Source of the DNA: Cohaesibacter marisflavi
GTDB taxonomy: Bacteria > Pseudomonadota > Alphaproteobacteria > Rhizobiales > Cohaesibacteraceae
DNA length: 64,000 nt
Assembly (NCBI RefSeq): GCF_900115225.1
Contig: NZ_FOVR01000006.1
Location: 1 to 64,000 of the forward strand
Direction: 5' to 3'
The translations under genes and the position numbers were made by a program. Under the pieces are notes generated by a model, which worked only from the letters and a program-made list of their open reading frames with translations, had not been told where the DNA came from and did no database searches. The stretch's first letter is position 1; the number at the start of each line of letters is the position of its first letter. Shown one piece after another: positions 36,539-45,476 of this stretch.

Positions 36539-37801
36539 TTACTGGTTTGCTTTGGCCTTGATCTCGGCCACTTCATCAGCCTGCATCATGCCGGTGGTTT
36601 CAATGGTCCCGTCAGCAATCTTCCAGAGACGGAACGGCCCGGTGATATCGCCATACTGGTCAAATCCGACCGGTCCAATCACACCTTCATAGCGAATTTT
36701 CTCGCCCTTCTTGATCAGGTCCAGAGCTTTCTTGAATTCTTCCGGACCAGCATAGATCGGCGTACCTTCAGTGCCAGTGACGTCAAAGATAGCATCTCGA
36801 ATCTTGTCTGCCTTTGCTTCGCCAGCCTTGGCAATGGCAAGACCGACAATCGCTCCCGCATCATAGGAGCGGTCTGCAGCAGGTGCATCTGGAGCAATGC
36901 CGCCGGAGAAGTCTGCAAAATTATCGTAGAAATATTTGGTCGAAGCAGTCTCATCCGTACCAGAGGAGGTGCCATAGGCTTCATTGAGATATTGAGCGCC
37001 GACAGCCTTGATGAAGTCGGATGAGTTCATGCCATCGTTGAGCAGGAATTTCTGCGGGCCACCATTGGAAATCCAAGCGCGAGCAATCGTGGCACCATCA
37101 ACCGGATAGCTGACTAGATAGAGTGCTTCGGGCTCACCGGAAAGCGCCGCGGTGGCTTCGGAAGAATAGTTGGCCTGCTTTTCGTTATACGGGGTTACCG
37201 AGGTGATTTCACCACCAAGTGCTTTGAAGGTGGCGGAGAATTCGCGCATCATGTTGACGCCGAAGTCATTGTTGACGTGAATGATGGCGAGCTTTTTAAG
37301 GCCCTGATCAATGGCATATTGCGCGGCTGCCGTGCCCTGTAGCGCATCAGAGGTGATCGTGCGGAAGAAATAGCCACCTGTCTTTCCTTCCTTGCCCAGC
37401 TGGGTGAGCGTCGGAGAAGATGAGGCCGGAGAGACCTGAACCACCTTCGCAGGGGCTGTTACGGAAGTAAGGATCGGCAGGGAAACCGAGGAGATGATGC
37501 CACCGATAACCACCGGCACATGCTTGATATTGACCAGCTGCGTTGCCTGATCCACGGCCACGTTGCCCTGGCTCTGGCTATCGCGCGTATCAGCTGTCAG
37601 GGTGCAGCCCAAAACGCCGCCCGCTTCGTTGATGTCCTTGAAGGCCATCTCAACGGCCTTTGCGCCAGCCTGCCCATAGACACCGGCCGGGCCTGTCAAT
37701 TCCATGACCATACCGACTTCAACATCGCACGCCACGGCAGGTGCCATGCATGCTCCAAGCCCCGCCAGAACGGCCAACGGTGCTAAATATGATTTCTTCA
37801 T
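36539..37801 (-). CDS. ABC transporter substrate-binding protein, branched-chain amino acid (LivJ) type
   Basis: 420 residues; signal peptide to about residue 24 (LAVLAGLGACMAPAVACD), periplasmic. Type I periplasmic-binding fold: VGMVMELTGPAGVYGQAGAK, RDSQSQGNVAVDQATQLVN, QVSPASSSPTL and YDAGAIVGLAIAKAGE. This family binds amino acids, amides, urea and aromatic acids, so the ligand is not evident. Its membrane and ATPase subunits are the livGFHM genes at 40209-43670 on the opposite strand. ATG at 37801 follows CAGGAGTG. Last gene of the GntR-TIGR04076-AKR-SBP arm. Confidence 0.9.
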   Translation of the reverse strand: MKKSYLAPLAVLAGLGACMAPAVACDVEVGMVMELTGPAGVYGQAGAKAVEMAFKDINEAGGVLGCTLTADTRDSQSQGNVAVDQATQLVNIKHVPVVIGGIISSVSLPILTSVTAPAKVVQVSPASSSPTLTQLGKEGKTGGYFFRTITSDALQGTAAAQYAIDQGLKKLAIIHVNNDFGVNMMREFSATFKALGGEITSVTPYNEKQANYSSEATAALSGEPEALYLVSYPVDGATIARAWISNGGPQKFLLNDGMNSSDFIKAVGAQYLNEAYGTSSGTDETASTKYFYDNFADFSGGIAPDAPAADRSYDAGAIVGLAIAKAGEAKADKIRDAIFDVTGTEGTPIYAGPEEFKKALDLIKKGEKIRYEGVIGPVGFDQYGDITGPFRLWKIADGTIETTGMMQADEVAEIKAKANQ

Positions 37802-37856
37802 TTTACACTCCTGTAGGAAGGGGCCCATCTCGGGCCTGTTTGGCGAAGGCTTAAGC

Positions 37857-38909
37857 CTATTCTTTATTGAGATTATATTTCATGATGGATCCGTGCCGAC
37901 CAAACCGATCGCGCTCGAGGCTATAGACATCTCCCTCAAGCGGTGTCGACTGAGATAGGATGGTGTCAATGGCGGCCATATCATCGGGCGTTAGCGTCAC
38001 CGCACCGATGCCCAGATTGGCAGCTAGATGGCTGCGATTGCGCGCGCCAACAATCACGCCAGCAACGGCGGGCCTTGCCAGAATAGCGGCAGAGGCGATG
38101 GTCGAGATGTCCGTGTCATGCCGGTCAGCAATGGTCCGCAGGGACTGCAACAGCGATTGGAAAAGATCCCAGCCACCGAAGTCCTCGATGATCAGTTTGT
38201 ATTTGATCAGGGACCGGTTCTCCAAATCACCTTCTGGTTCAGCCACGCCAAGCCAACGGTCCGAAAGGAATCCGCCTGCAACCGTGCCATAGCAGAGAAA
38301 ATGAAAATCATGCTCGGTCGCAAGCGCGGCCATGCGTTTTTCGGGCCGATGATCGAGCAGGGAATATTGTAGCTGTATCGTGGTCAGCGGCAATCCATCA
38401 GCCTTCATGCTTGCAACATGGTCACTATCGAAATTGGTGCAGCTGAGGAACCGCAAGCGGCCCTCCTGCTGAAATTCGTGGAGCCAATGCATCGTCTGCA
38501 GCCAATCGCCCTGCTCATAATCCCACCAGTGAAACTGCACTAGGTCAAGACGCTCCACACCCAGACGGGCACGCGAACGGTCAATGGTTTCCTGCAGCAG
38601 CGGGCGGGTAAGACGGGAGAGCTTGTCCAGATCCGGCACGCATTTGGTATGGACATGAATGGCATCCAACGCCTCGGAACCGTGCTTGTCTGCATAGGCT
38701 TTGCGGAAGGCGCCGATGATTTCCTCGACACCGGTATAGATATCGGCGCAGTCGAAGGTGGTGATTCCCGCTTCAGCGGTTGCAATCAGGTCTTCAACAG
38801 CCGCTTTCTTGTCGATCGCCCCATGCCCGCCGGCCAATTGCCATCCGCCGCGGATCACGCGCGAAATGGCATAGTCAGGGGCCAGACTGAATTTTGGAAG
38901 GGTCGTCAT
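37857..38909 (-). CDS. Aldo/keto reductase (stand-alone paralogue)
   Basis: 350 residues, NADPH-type AKR barrel. Active-site blocks: FDCADIYTGVEEIIG (Asp, Tyr), HTKCVPD (Lys) and VQFHWWDYEQGDW (His), then FLSCTNFDSDHV and VAGVIVGARN at the cofactor site. It shares QFHWW, CTNF/VTNF, GGWDxFQSLL and KYK segments with the AKR half of the fusion protein at 43663-45126, so the two are paralogues at opposite ends of this locus. The longest frame starts at 39047, inside the TIGR04076 gene; ATG at 38909 is the family start, 1 bp after that gene's stop. Confidence 0.88.
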   Translation of the reverse strand: MTTLPKFSLAPDYAISRVIRGGWQLAGGHGAIDKKAAVEDLIATAEAGITTFDCADIYTGVEEIIGAFRKAYADKHGSEALDAIHVHTKCVPDLDKLSRLTRPLLQETIDRSRARLGVERLDLVQFHWWDYEQGDWLQTMHWLHEFQQEGRLRFLSCTNFDSDHVASMKADGLPLTTIQLQYSLLDHRPEKRMAALATEHDFHFLCYGTVAGGFLSDRWLGVAEPEGDLENRSLIKYKLIIEDFGGWDLFQSLLQSLRTIADRHDTDISTIASAAILARPAVAGVIVGARNRSHLAANLGIGAVTLTPDDMAAIDTILSQSTPLEGDVYSLERDRFGRHGSIMKYNLNKE

Positions 38910-38910
38910 T

Positions 38911-39270
38911 TCAGGTCTCACTTTCTGGTGCCGTATCCGCTGCAAGCGGAACAGCCGTTGTTTCGGCATGACTGAATGTGCGCTTGCGGATGCGCGTGAT
39001 GCGAAAGCGCGTGCTGCAATTGGGATCAGGACAGGCGACTTCGGCATCGGTGCTCATCCAGTCATTGGGGTGCGTGTCCCGCTGCTTGGCAGGCAAAAGC
39101 GGCAGAAGGGCCGCCAGCGAATAGATAGAAAAGCCCTGCCCCGGAGGCATATGGATCATCTCACCGCGCAGCTCGAAATAGTCGCCAACCTTGGCACCGC
39201 AATAAATCGGCCCGCCTTCCGGCGCTATAACCTCCACCCTGAGATCCCATAATTCGAAGCTGTCACTCAT
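38911..39270 (-). CDS. TIGR04076 family protein
   Basis: 119 residues. DLRVEVIAPEG, KVGDYFELRGEMIHMP and FSIYSLAALLPLLPAKQR fit the TIGR04076 family of small cytoplasmic proteins of unknown function, often encoded beside reductases and catabolic genes. Four Cys (YCGAK; VACPDPNCS) include a CPDPNC pair that could bind metal. It overlaps the end of the GntR gene by 8 bp and precedes the aldo/keto reductase by 1 bp, indicating tight operon coupling. No function is assigned. Confidence 0.8.
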   Translation of the reverse strand: MSDSFELWDLRVEVIAPEGGPIYCGAKVGDYFELRGEMIHMPPGQGFSIYSLAALLPLLPAKQRDTHPNDWMSTDAEVACPDPNCSTRFRITRIRKRTFSHAETTAVPLAADTAPESET

Positions 39271-40000
39271 CAGTTGTTCCCTCGACGATATCCTGACGCA
39301 GCAGATTGAAGGATTGGGTTATATCGGAATGCAACGCCTTCACCGCAGCTCCGGCATCTCCTTCGGCCAGCGCATCAATCAAAGCCCAATGATGATGCAC
39401 CGCAGTCATCGAAGGCTTGCGACCATAGACAAGCGCCGAGGCCCGAACAAATGGGCCCGATTGCATCCAGAGGCTGCGCACGATGGGCAACAGCACGTCC
39501 GACCCTGCCATGCCATAGATGGTGAAATGAAACTGATAATTTAGCCCGGAAGTGACGCTGACCTGTTCATCATCAAGCGGCTTTTCAAAGGCAGCCTCGC
39601 AAGCTGCTGTCATGTCGCGCAGGCTCTTGATCGTGGCTTTATCGGTCTTGGGTGTGGCCAGTCGCACCAACTCGCCTTCGATCAGGCAGCGAACACGGGC
39701 GAGATCCTCAAGCCGCTCTGCAGTGATCAGCGGCACACGGGTCGAGCGGTTCGGCATCATTTCCAACGCTTGGTCGGAGACCAAACGCGCCAGCGCTTCT
39801 CGCACGGGCATAATGGACACCTGCAAGGTGTCAGCCAGCGCCTGCATGCGCAACACCTGACCGGCGGCGAAGACCCCATGCATCAGCGATTTGGCCAGCT
39901 CTTGATATACCCGCTCCTGTAAGGACTCCCGCGCAACGGACCCCAGCCCAGGGATGGCCTTTGCATCGACAGTCTGATCTGCCTTCAGCATGTTCTTCAT
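39263..40000 (-). CDS. GntR-family transcriptional regulator (FCD type)
   Basis: 245 residues from ATG 40000. Winged helix at about 30-95: LQERVYQELAKSLMHGVFAA, QALADTLQVSIMPVREALAR and NRSTRVPLITAERL. FCD domain after it (VRCLIEGELVRLATPK, NYQFHFTIYGMAGSD, HHHWALIDALAEGD). The frame is open to 40222, but that would overlap the divergent livG gene and lacks a ribosome site. It is the first gene of its arm and faces livG across a 208-bp gap carrying a 16-bp perfect palindrome, so it probably controls both arms. Confidence 0.87.
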   Translation of the reverse strand: MKNMLKADQTVDAKAIPGLGSVARESLQERVYQELAKSLMHGVFAAGQVLRMQALADTLQVSIMPVREALARLVSDQALEMMPNRSTRVPLITAERLEDLARVRCLIEGELVRLATPKTDKATIKSLRDMTAACEAAFEKPLDDEQVSVTSGLNYQFHFTIYGMAGSDVLLPIVRSLWMQSGPFVRASALVYGRKPSMTAVHHHWALIDALAEGDAGAAVKALHSDITQSFNLLRQDIVEGTTDE

Positions 40001-40104
40001 CGTTCGCTCGTCACTCCCGCCATCAGCAACCCGTTTACCACCAGCCTTGATGGATTTTCTGTTTCTCTCTCTTTTTTTGCTTGCAAATGCAACTTGTGTC
40101 AATA

Positions 40105-40120
40105 ATCTTTGATCAAAGAT
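40105..40120. promoter_or_regulatory. 16-bp perfect palindrome in the divergent promoter region
   Basis: ATCTTTGATCAAAGAT is an exact inverted repeat 105 bp upstream of the GntR start and 89 bp upstream of livG. Position and symmetry suggest an operator for the adjacent GntR regulator controlling both transcripts. The flanks are AT-rich, consistent with promoters. Confidence 0.6.
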
Positions 40121-40208
40121 ATAAGATATAAATCTGTCTGAAGCGCACCGAGCAATGACCCAACGGGCAGTATAGAAAGAAGCAGATCCGCAAGAATCTG
40201 GGGATTGA

Positions 40209-41027
40209 ATGACGCAGACCATGGAAGGCCCGCAAGGTCCGATCGAAACCGACCCGGCAAAAACGGAGGCGATTCTGTCTGCCCGGTCGCTAACGCGTAG
40301 TTTTCAGGGCTTCAAGGCAGTGGATGATTTATCCCTAGATCTCCATCAGGGAGAGATTCTGGGGCTCATCGGCCCCAATGGCGCGGGCAAGACCACCATG
40401 TTCAACATGCTGGCCGGGTCCCTACTCCCAAGTTCCGGCTCCATTCTGCTTGATGGTAAGGACATCAGCCGCGAAGGAGCCGAAAAACGATTAAGGCGCG
40501 GACTTGGTAGGACCTTTCAGATCCCCCGCCCTTTCCCCGAGATGACCGTCCTTGAAAATGTGCTCTGCGGCGCGCAAGGCCAATCTGGCGAACGTGCCAT
40601 CAGCGCCTTTTTCCGCCCGGGCAAAAGTCGCCAAGATGAAGCCCGCGCTCTTGAAAAGGCGCGTCACCTTACCGATTTCCTGATGCTCTCCCATCTGGAG
40701 AATGAAAAGGCCCGAGTGCTTTCCGGCGGGCAGCGCAAACTGCTCGAGCTGGCACGCATCCTGATGGCCGATCCAAAGGTCATCTTGCTTGATGAACCGG
40801 CAGCGGGGGTCAATCCGACCCTACTGCAAGAAATCATGGCCCGCATCGTCACTCTTAACGAGCAGGGCGTATCGATCCTGCTGATCGAGCATAATATGGA
40901 TATGGTGGCGCGGCTTTGTTCTCGCGTGATGGTAATGGCGCTGGGCCAGAAGCTGGCAGAAGGCGCCCCCAACGCGGTCATTCGCGATCCCGAGGTCGTG
41001 CGCGCTTATCTGGGGGATGCGGCATGA
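40209..41027 (+). CDS. livG: ABC transporter ATP-binding protein, LivG type
   Basis: 272 residues. Walker A GPNGAGKTT, a LivG-type GLGRTFQIPRPFPEMTVLEN Q-loop region, signature LSGGQRKLLELARILM and Walker B VILLDEPAAG, with the switch His in LLIEHNMDM. One of two ATPases of a branched-chain-type importer. Its stop overlaps the livF start (ATGA). An extended N-terminus (about 25 residues before the ABC core) is present. The symbol denotes family, not a proven substrate. Confidence 0.9.
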   Translation: MTQTMEGPQGPIETDPAKTEAILSARSLTRSFQGFKAVDDLSLDLHQGEILGLIGPNGAGKTTMFNMLAGSLLPSSGSILLDGKDISREGAEKRLRRGLGRTFQIPRPFPEMTVLENVLCGAQGQSGERAISAFFRPGKSRQDEARALEKARHLTDFLMLSHLENEKARVLSGGQRKLLELARILMADPKVILLDEPAAGVNPTLLQEIMARIVTLNEQGVSILLIEHNMDMVARLCSRVMVMALGQKLAEGAPNAVIRDPEVVRAYLGDAA

Positions 41028-41764
41028 CGAAAGACATCCTGACGTTACACAATCTGCATGCGGGCTATCAACCCGATCTGCCCATTATCAACGGCATCGA
41101 CCTGACGGTGCAGCAGGGCGAATTCGTGGTTCTGCTTGGCCCCAATGGCGCAGGCAAGTCGACCCTTGTAAAGGCGGTTGCTGGCTTGGTGCCCATCCAT
41201 TCGGGAATGGTACTACTCAAAGAAGAGAATATCACTCACCTGCCTGCGCATCTGAAGCTGCATAGCGGTATGACCTTCGTGCCGCAAACCGAGAATATCT
41301 TCACTCAGATGAGCATCCGCGAAAATCTTCAGATCTCGGCGCAAATCCTGCCCAAGCAGCTCCGCGCCGAGCGTATTGAAGCCATGTTCGCCATGTTCCC
41401 CGATCTGGCCAAACGTCCTTCAACGCGCGCAGGGGCTCTGTCCGGCGGACAACGTCAGATGCTGGCCGTGGCCCGCGCCCTCATCACAGATCCGGCCCTG
41501 CTCATCCTTGATGAACCATCCGCAGGTCTGTCGCCCCTCTTGGTCGACGAGGTCTTTGCCCGCATCAAGATGATCAACGAAACCGGCGTTACCATTCTTC
41601 TAGTCGAGCAAAATGTCCGCGTCGGATTGCAAGTGGCTTCCCGCGGCGTCATCCTCGTGGAAGGAAAGGTGGCCCATGATGCTCCTTCCGCCGATCTGTC
41701 TGGCGATCCGGTGGTCACAGAGCTTTATCTTGGTGGCGGCGGTGTCGAGGAGACAGCCCAATGA
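41024..41764 (+). CDS. livF: ABC transporter ATP-binding protein, LivF type
   Basis: 246 residues. Walker A GPNGAGKST, LivF-type FVPQTENIFTQMSIRENLQ, signature LSGGQRQMLAVARALI and Walker B LLILDEPSAGLSP; switch His replaced by the LivF-typical Gln in LLVEQNVR. Start ATG overlaps the livG stop; its own stop overlaps the livH start (ATGA), so livG-F-H-M are translationally coupled. Confidence 0.9.
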   Translation: MTKDILTLHNLHAGYQPDLPIINGIDLTVQQGEFVVLLGPNGAGKSTLVKAVAGLVPIHSGMVLLKEENITHLPAHLKLHSGMTFVPQTENIFTQMSIRENLQISAQILPKQLRAERIEAMFAMFPDLAKRPSTRAGALSGGQRQMLAVARALITDPALLILDEPSAGLSPLLVDEVFARIKMINETGVTILLVEQNVRVGLQVASRGVILVEGKVAHDAPSADLSGDPVVTELYLGGGGVEETAQ

Positions 41765-42675
41765 CCTTGCAACCCATCATGGATGGCCTCGTGAATGGCT
41801 CGATCATCGGTCTTGGAGCCATTGGCGTCACCCTAACCTATTCCATTCTGCGCTTTGCCAACTTCGCGCATGGCGAAATGCTGTCATGGGGCGCCTATCT
41901 GGCCCTTACCGTAAGCGCGGCCCTGGGCGCACTGCTGCCCGGCCTTGGCACCCCGATTGGCCCCTTTTCCTTCGGCTGGTCGGTGCCCATAGCCATGATC
42001 ACCTCCATGGTTCTGACTGGTCTCGTTGCCCTCACGGTAGACTGGCTGCTCTTTGGCCGCCTGCGCAAGGCAGGGTCAGCCCAGATCATTCTGGTGATGT
42101 CGTCCTTCGGGGCCGCGCTGGCGCTACGCAATCTGCTGGAATTCATCTATACCTCCAGTCCGGCCTATTTCACCAATGCGCTGCAGATCTCGCGCCCCAT
42201 CCTGCCCGGCCTCAGAGCAACACCTGACCAGCTGCTGGTCCTGGTGCTCGCCGTTATCATGGTGGTTGCGGTGCATCTGCTCCTCACGAAATCGGCGGCA
42301 GGGCGTTCCATGCGGGCCGTTTCGGAAAACCCGGATCTCGCCAGCCTTGCAGGCATCGACACCCGTGCCGTCATTCGCATGGTCTGGATGCTGGGGGCTG
42401 CGCTCGCTGCCGTTGGCGGCATCATGTCCGGCGTTGTGGTGCAGATACGCCCCACCATGGGCCTTGACCTGCTGCTTCCCCTCTTTGCCGCCTCCATTCT
42501 GGGCGGCATAGGCTCGGTGCCCGGTGCCATGATCGCCGGACTGATGGTCGGGCTTGCCGAAGCTTTCACGGTGCAGATCATTGGTGCGGAATGGAGGGCT
42601 GCGGTGTCCTTTGTCATCCTCGTCGCCATGCTTTTATTGCGCCCTCAGGGCATTTTCGGAAAGGCTGCGGCATGA
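41761..42675 (+). CDS. livH: ABC transporter permease, LivH type
   Basis: 304 residues, about eight hydrophobic segments. LivH hallmarks: NGSIIGLGAIGVTLTYSILR and FANFAHGEMLSWGAY near the N-terminus, MRAVSENPDLASLAGID (coupling loop) and LPLFAASILGGIGSVPGAMI. Forms the channel with LivM; the stop overlaps the livM start. Confidence 0.9.
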   Translation: MTLQPIMDGLVNGSIIGLGAIGVTLTYSILRFANFAHGEMLSWGAYLALTVSAALGALLPGLGTPIGPFSFGWSVPIAMITSMVLTGLVALTVDWLLFGRLRKAGSAQIILVMSSFGAALALRNLLEFIYTSSPAYFTNALQISRPILPGLRATPDQLLVLVLAVIMVVAVHLLLTKSAAGRSMRAVSENPDLASLAGIDTRAVIRMVWMLGAALAAVGGIMSGVVVQIRPTMGLDLLLPLFAASILGGIGSVPGAMIAGLMVGLAEAFTVQIIGAEWRAAVSFVILVAMLLLRPQGIFGKAAA

Positions 42676-43670
42676 TCGACCTTCTTTCCTACGGCGCCTT
42701 CTTCCTCACCATGGCCTTGACCTATGCAGTCATCTGCCTTGGCCTCAATCTGCAATGGGGTCAGACCGGCCTCTTCAATGTTGGCGTCGCGGGCTTTGTG
42801 GCTGTCGGGGCCTATGTATCCTCCATCCTGACGACCCCAGCCATCGACGGACGACTGGGCGGCTTCGATCTGCCAATCGTCATCGGTTGGCTTGGTGGCG
42901 GGTTGGGGGCTGGCATCCTTTGCTTTTTGCTGGGAGCTCTCACTTTGCGTCTGCGGGCGGATTATCTCGCCATCGCCACCTTCGGTGCTGCGGTGGTGAT
43001 CCAGCTGACACTACTCAATCTGGAAGGCATCACCGGTGGGCCGTTCGGCATCGGCTTCATTCCTCGCCCTTTCGGGGGACTGGCAGAGAATCCCAGCCTG
43101 TTTGCCATCGCCAATCTGGGCGTACTGATCCTTCTGGTTCTGGTCAGCTATTTCGCTCTGCAACGCCTGACGCGCTCCCCTTGGGGCCGGGTACTGCGTG
43201 CCTTGCGCGAAGATGAAGAGGCAGCCAAGGCTCTGGGTAAAGATCCGGTCACCTATCGTTTGCAGGCCTTTGCCATCGGCGGCTTTATCATGGGGCTTGG
43301 CGGCGCGGCACAGGCCCATTTCATCGGCTTCATCGCACCGGACAACTACATGCCCACCTTGACCTTTCAGGTTTGGACCATGCTGATTGTCGGCGGCTCG
43401 GGCAACATGCGCGGGGCCATTCTTGGTGCTGTGCTGGTCTGGGCCATCTGGGCCCTATCCGGAAGCCTCGTTGCCAGCGTCTTCCCGCCAGATCAGCAGG
43501 CCCGCGCGGCATCCCTGCAAATCGTCCTCATCGGCGTTGCCCTCTGCCTCGTGCTGCTGCTACGCCCCTATGGCATTCTGGGCGAGGCTGGCACCGTGCG
43601 CGCACCCTTGCGGCGCGCCCTTCGCCGCGATTTAAATTCTCACTCTGAAGGACAAAAGACAGATGTCTGA
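42672..43670 (+). CDS. livM: ABC transporter permease, LivM type
   Basis: 332 residues, about nine hydrophobic segments. LivM hallmarks: YAVICLGLNLQWGQTGLFNV, RLRADYLAIATFGAAVVIQ, ITGGPFGIGFIPRPF, RVLRALREDEEAAKALGKDP (coupling helix) and MLIVGGSGNMRGAILGAV. Longest frame starts inside livH; ATG at 42672 overlaps the livH stop. The next gene (AKR-Rid fusion) begins 8 bp before its stop, making the enzyme part of the transporter operon. Confidence 0.9.
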   Translation: MIDLLSYGAFFLTMALTYAVICLGLNLQWGQTGLFNVGVAGFVAVGAYVSSILTTPAIDGRLGGFDLPIVIGWLGGGLGAGILCFLLGALTLRLRADYLAIATFGAAVVIQLTLLNLEGITGGPFGIGFIPRPFGGLAENPSLFAIANLGVLILLVLVSYFALQRLTRSPWGRVLRALREDEEAAKALGKDPVTYRLQAFAIGGFIMGLGGAAQAHFIGFIAPDNYMPTLTFQVWTMLIVGGSGNMRGAILGAVLVWAIWALSGSLVASVFPPDQQARAASLQIVLIGVALCLVLLLRPYGILGEAGTVRAPLRRALRRDLNSHSEGQKTDV

Positions 43671-45126
43671 CACACCTGATCGTATCGATCTCGCCCCCGG
43701 GCTCAATATTTCCCGCCTTGTTTGTGGTTTGTGGCAGGTTGCCGATCTGGAAAAGGACGGAGACCTGCTGGACCCGCAAGAAACGGCTCCGCGCCTTACT
43801 GCCTATGCCGAAGCCGGATTTGACAGCTTCGACATGGCCGACCATTACGGCTCGGCCGAGCTGATCACCGGAACCTTACTGGCAAACAGCCCCAAGGACA
43901 CGCCGATCCGCGCCTTTACCAAATGGTGCCCGGAACCTGGCCCCATGACACCGGAAATCGTTCGCGCCGGTGTACAGGAACGCCTTGACCGCCTCGGTGT
44001 CGATGCGGTTGATCTGTTGCAGTTCCACTGGTGGAGCTTTGAAGATCCGCGCTGGCTAGACGCCATGCACGAGATGGAGAAACTGCGCGATGAAGGCCTC
44101 ATCAAAGCCATCGGCGTCACCAATTTCGATGCGGCCCATTTGGCACTGGCGCTTGAGGAAGGCATCAAAATCGTCTCCAATCAGGTCAGCTTCTCGCTGG
44201 TTGACCGTCGTGCTGCCGGTCCCCTCTCAGCCCTTTGCGCCAAATATGGCATCAAGCTGCTGGCCTATGGCACCCTTTGCGGCGGCTTCATCTCCGAGAA
44301 TTGGCTGGGCAAACCCGAGCCGCAGGAGATCGCCGACTGGAGCCGCATGAAATACAAGCGCTTCATTGATACCGCCGGCGGTTGGGATGCGTTCCAGTCG
44401 CTGCTATCTACCGCCCACACCATCGCTGAAAAGCACGGCGTTTCGCTTTCCAACGTCGCTAGCCGCTGGGTGCTGGAACATCCGGCAGTCGGAGCGACCA
44501 TCATCGGCGCGCGCATCACCGAAGCCGAGCATCGTGCCAGCAACCTCAATGTCTTTAAATTTGCCCTAGATGATGAAGATCACGCAGCGCTGGACGCCGC
44601 CTTTGCCCAGATGTCTGCTGTTCCCGGTGACTGCGGCGACGAATATCGCAAGCCCCCCTTCCTGACCGCATCGGGCGATCTTTCCCACCATCTCTCTTCG
44701 ATTGCACCGGTCAATCCGGCCGTGGCAGACCCCAGCCTTGCCGATCGCTCCCGTGTCTTCTCCGGCTCCAAGTGGGAACCGCTGGCTGGCTATTGTCGCG
44801 CCGTCCGCGTTGGTAACCGCATTCTCGTTTCAGGCACCACGGCAACCCATGGCTCCGACCATGCCGTTGCGCCAAATGATGCCGGGGCACAGGCAACCTA
44901 TATTCTCGACAAGATCATCGGAGCCATTCGTGCCCATGGCGCTGGTCCGGAACATGTCGTGCGCACGCGCATCTATCTGGTCGATGTGGAAGATTGTGAA
45001 GCGGTATCTATTGCTCATGGTCGCTTCTTTTCCGACACTTGCCCGGCCAACACCCTGTTGCAGGTGGCAAAACTCGTCGGCCCCTATCGCGTAGAAATCG
45101 AAGCTGAAGCCGTGCTGCCGTCATAA
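43663..45126 (+). CDS. Aldo/keto reductase fused to a Rid (YjgF/YER057c) domain
   Basis: 487 residues, far longer than a single AKR. Residues 1 to about 335 are an AKR barrel with the tetrad Asp57, Tyr62, Lys87 and the His of LLQFHWWSF. Residues about 365-487 are a Rid trimer-type domain (YCRAVRVGNRILVSGTTATH, HVVRTRIYLVDVEDCEAV, YRVEIEAEAVLPS). Where RidA has its imine-deaminase Arg (FPARS), this protein has CPANT (Asn463), so classical deamination is doubtful. It may channel an oxidised or reduced imine or carbonyl between two active sites. Overlaps livM by 8 bp, so its substrate is probably what the Liv-type system imports. Confidence 0.9.
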   Translation: MSDTPDRIDLAPGLNISRLVCGLWQVADLEKDGDLLDPQETAPRLTAYAEAGFDSFDMADHYGSAELITGTLLANSPKDTPIRAFTKWCPEPGPMTPEIVRAGVQERLDRLGVDAVDLLQFHWWSFEDPRWLDAMHEMEKLRDEGLIKAIGVTNFDAAHLALALEEGIKIVSNQVSFSLVDRRAAGPLSALCAKYGIKLLAYGTLCGGFISENWLGKPEPQEIADWSRMKYKRFIDTAGGWDAFQSLLSTAHTIAEKHGVSLSNVASRWVLEHPAVGATIIGARITEAEHRASNLNVFKFALDDEDHAALDAAFAQMSAVPGDCGDEYRKPPFLTASGDLSHHLSSIAPVNPAVADPSLADRSRVFSGSKWEPLAGYCRAVRVGNRILVSGTTATHGSDHAVAPNDAGAQATYILDKIIGAIRAHGAGPEHVVRTRIYLVDVEDCEAVSIAHGRFFSDTCPANTLLQVAKLVGPYRVEIEAEAVLPS

Positions 45127-45149
45127 CAAGAGCCTTGTGCTTTTACGAT

Positions 45150-45180
45150 AAAGGCCTCGGGCAAAGCGCCTGAGGTCTTT
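45150..45180 (+). terminator. Terminator of the liv-AKR-Rid operon
   Basis: AAAGGCCTCGGGC pairs with GCGCCTGAGGTCTTT (two G-U wobbles), followed by GCTGTTTTT, 23 bp after the AKR-Rid stop. The remaining 45181-45476 has no gene that I can support; it carries the leader of the BrkB gene. Confidence 0.75.
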
Positions 45181-45476
45181 GCTGTTTTTGGGGACATTTG
45201 GCAGAACAGCGGATCAAGAAACGAAAAACGAGGCTTCCAGCAGCAGCCCTCTTCGTTCTAGCAACCATCATTGAACTGCGGTCTCCCTAGCCATCATACA
45301 GTTTACGCACGGATATGCGCTTCCGATAAAATTGGGAACCAAATGCAATATTCGCCATTGAATATAAGTAGCCCATAATCCAACATGGAAGCCAGCCTTT
45401 CGGGCCTATCTTTGACAGAGTGTCTGGCCGTTCACGTCCTGCCACAAGCATAATGATGTTGAGGAAATAGCAAGAA

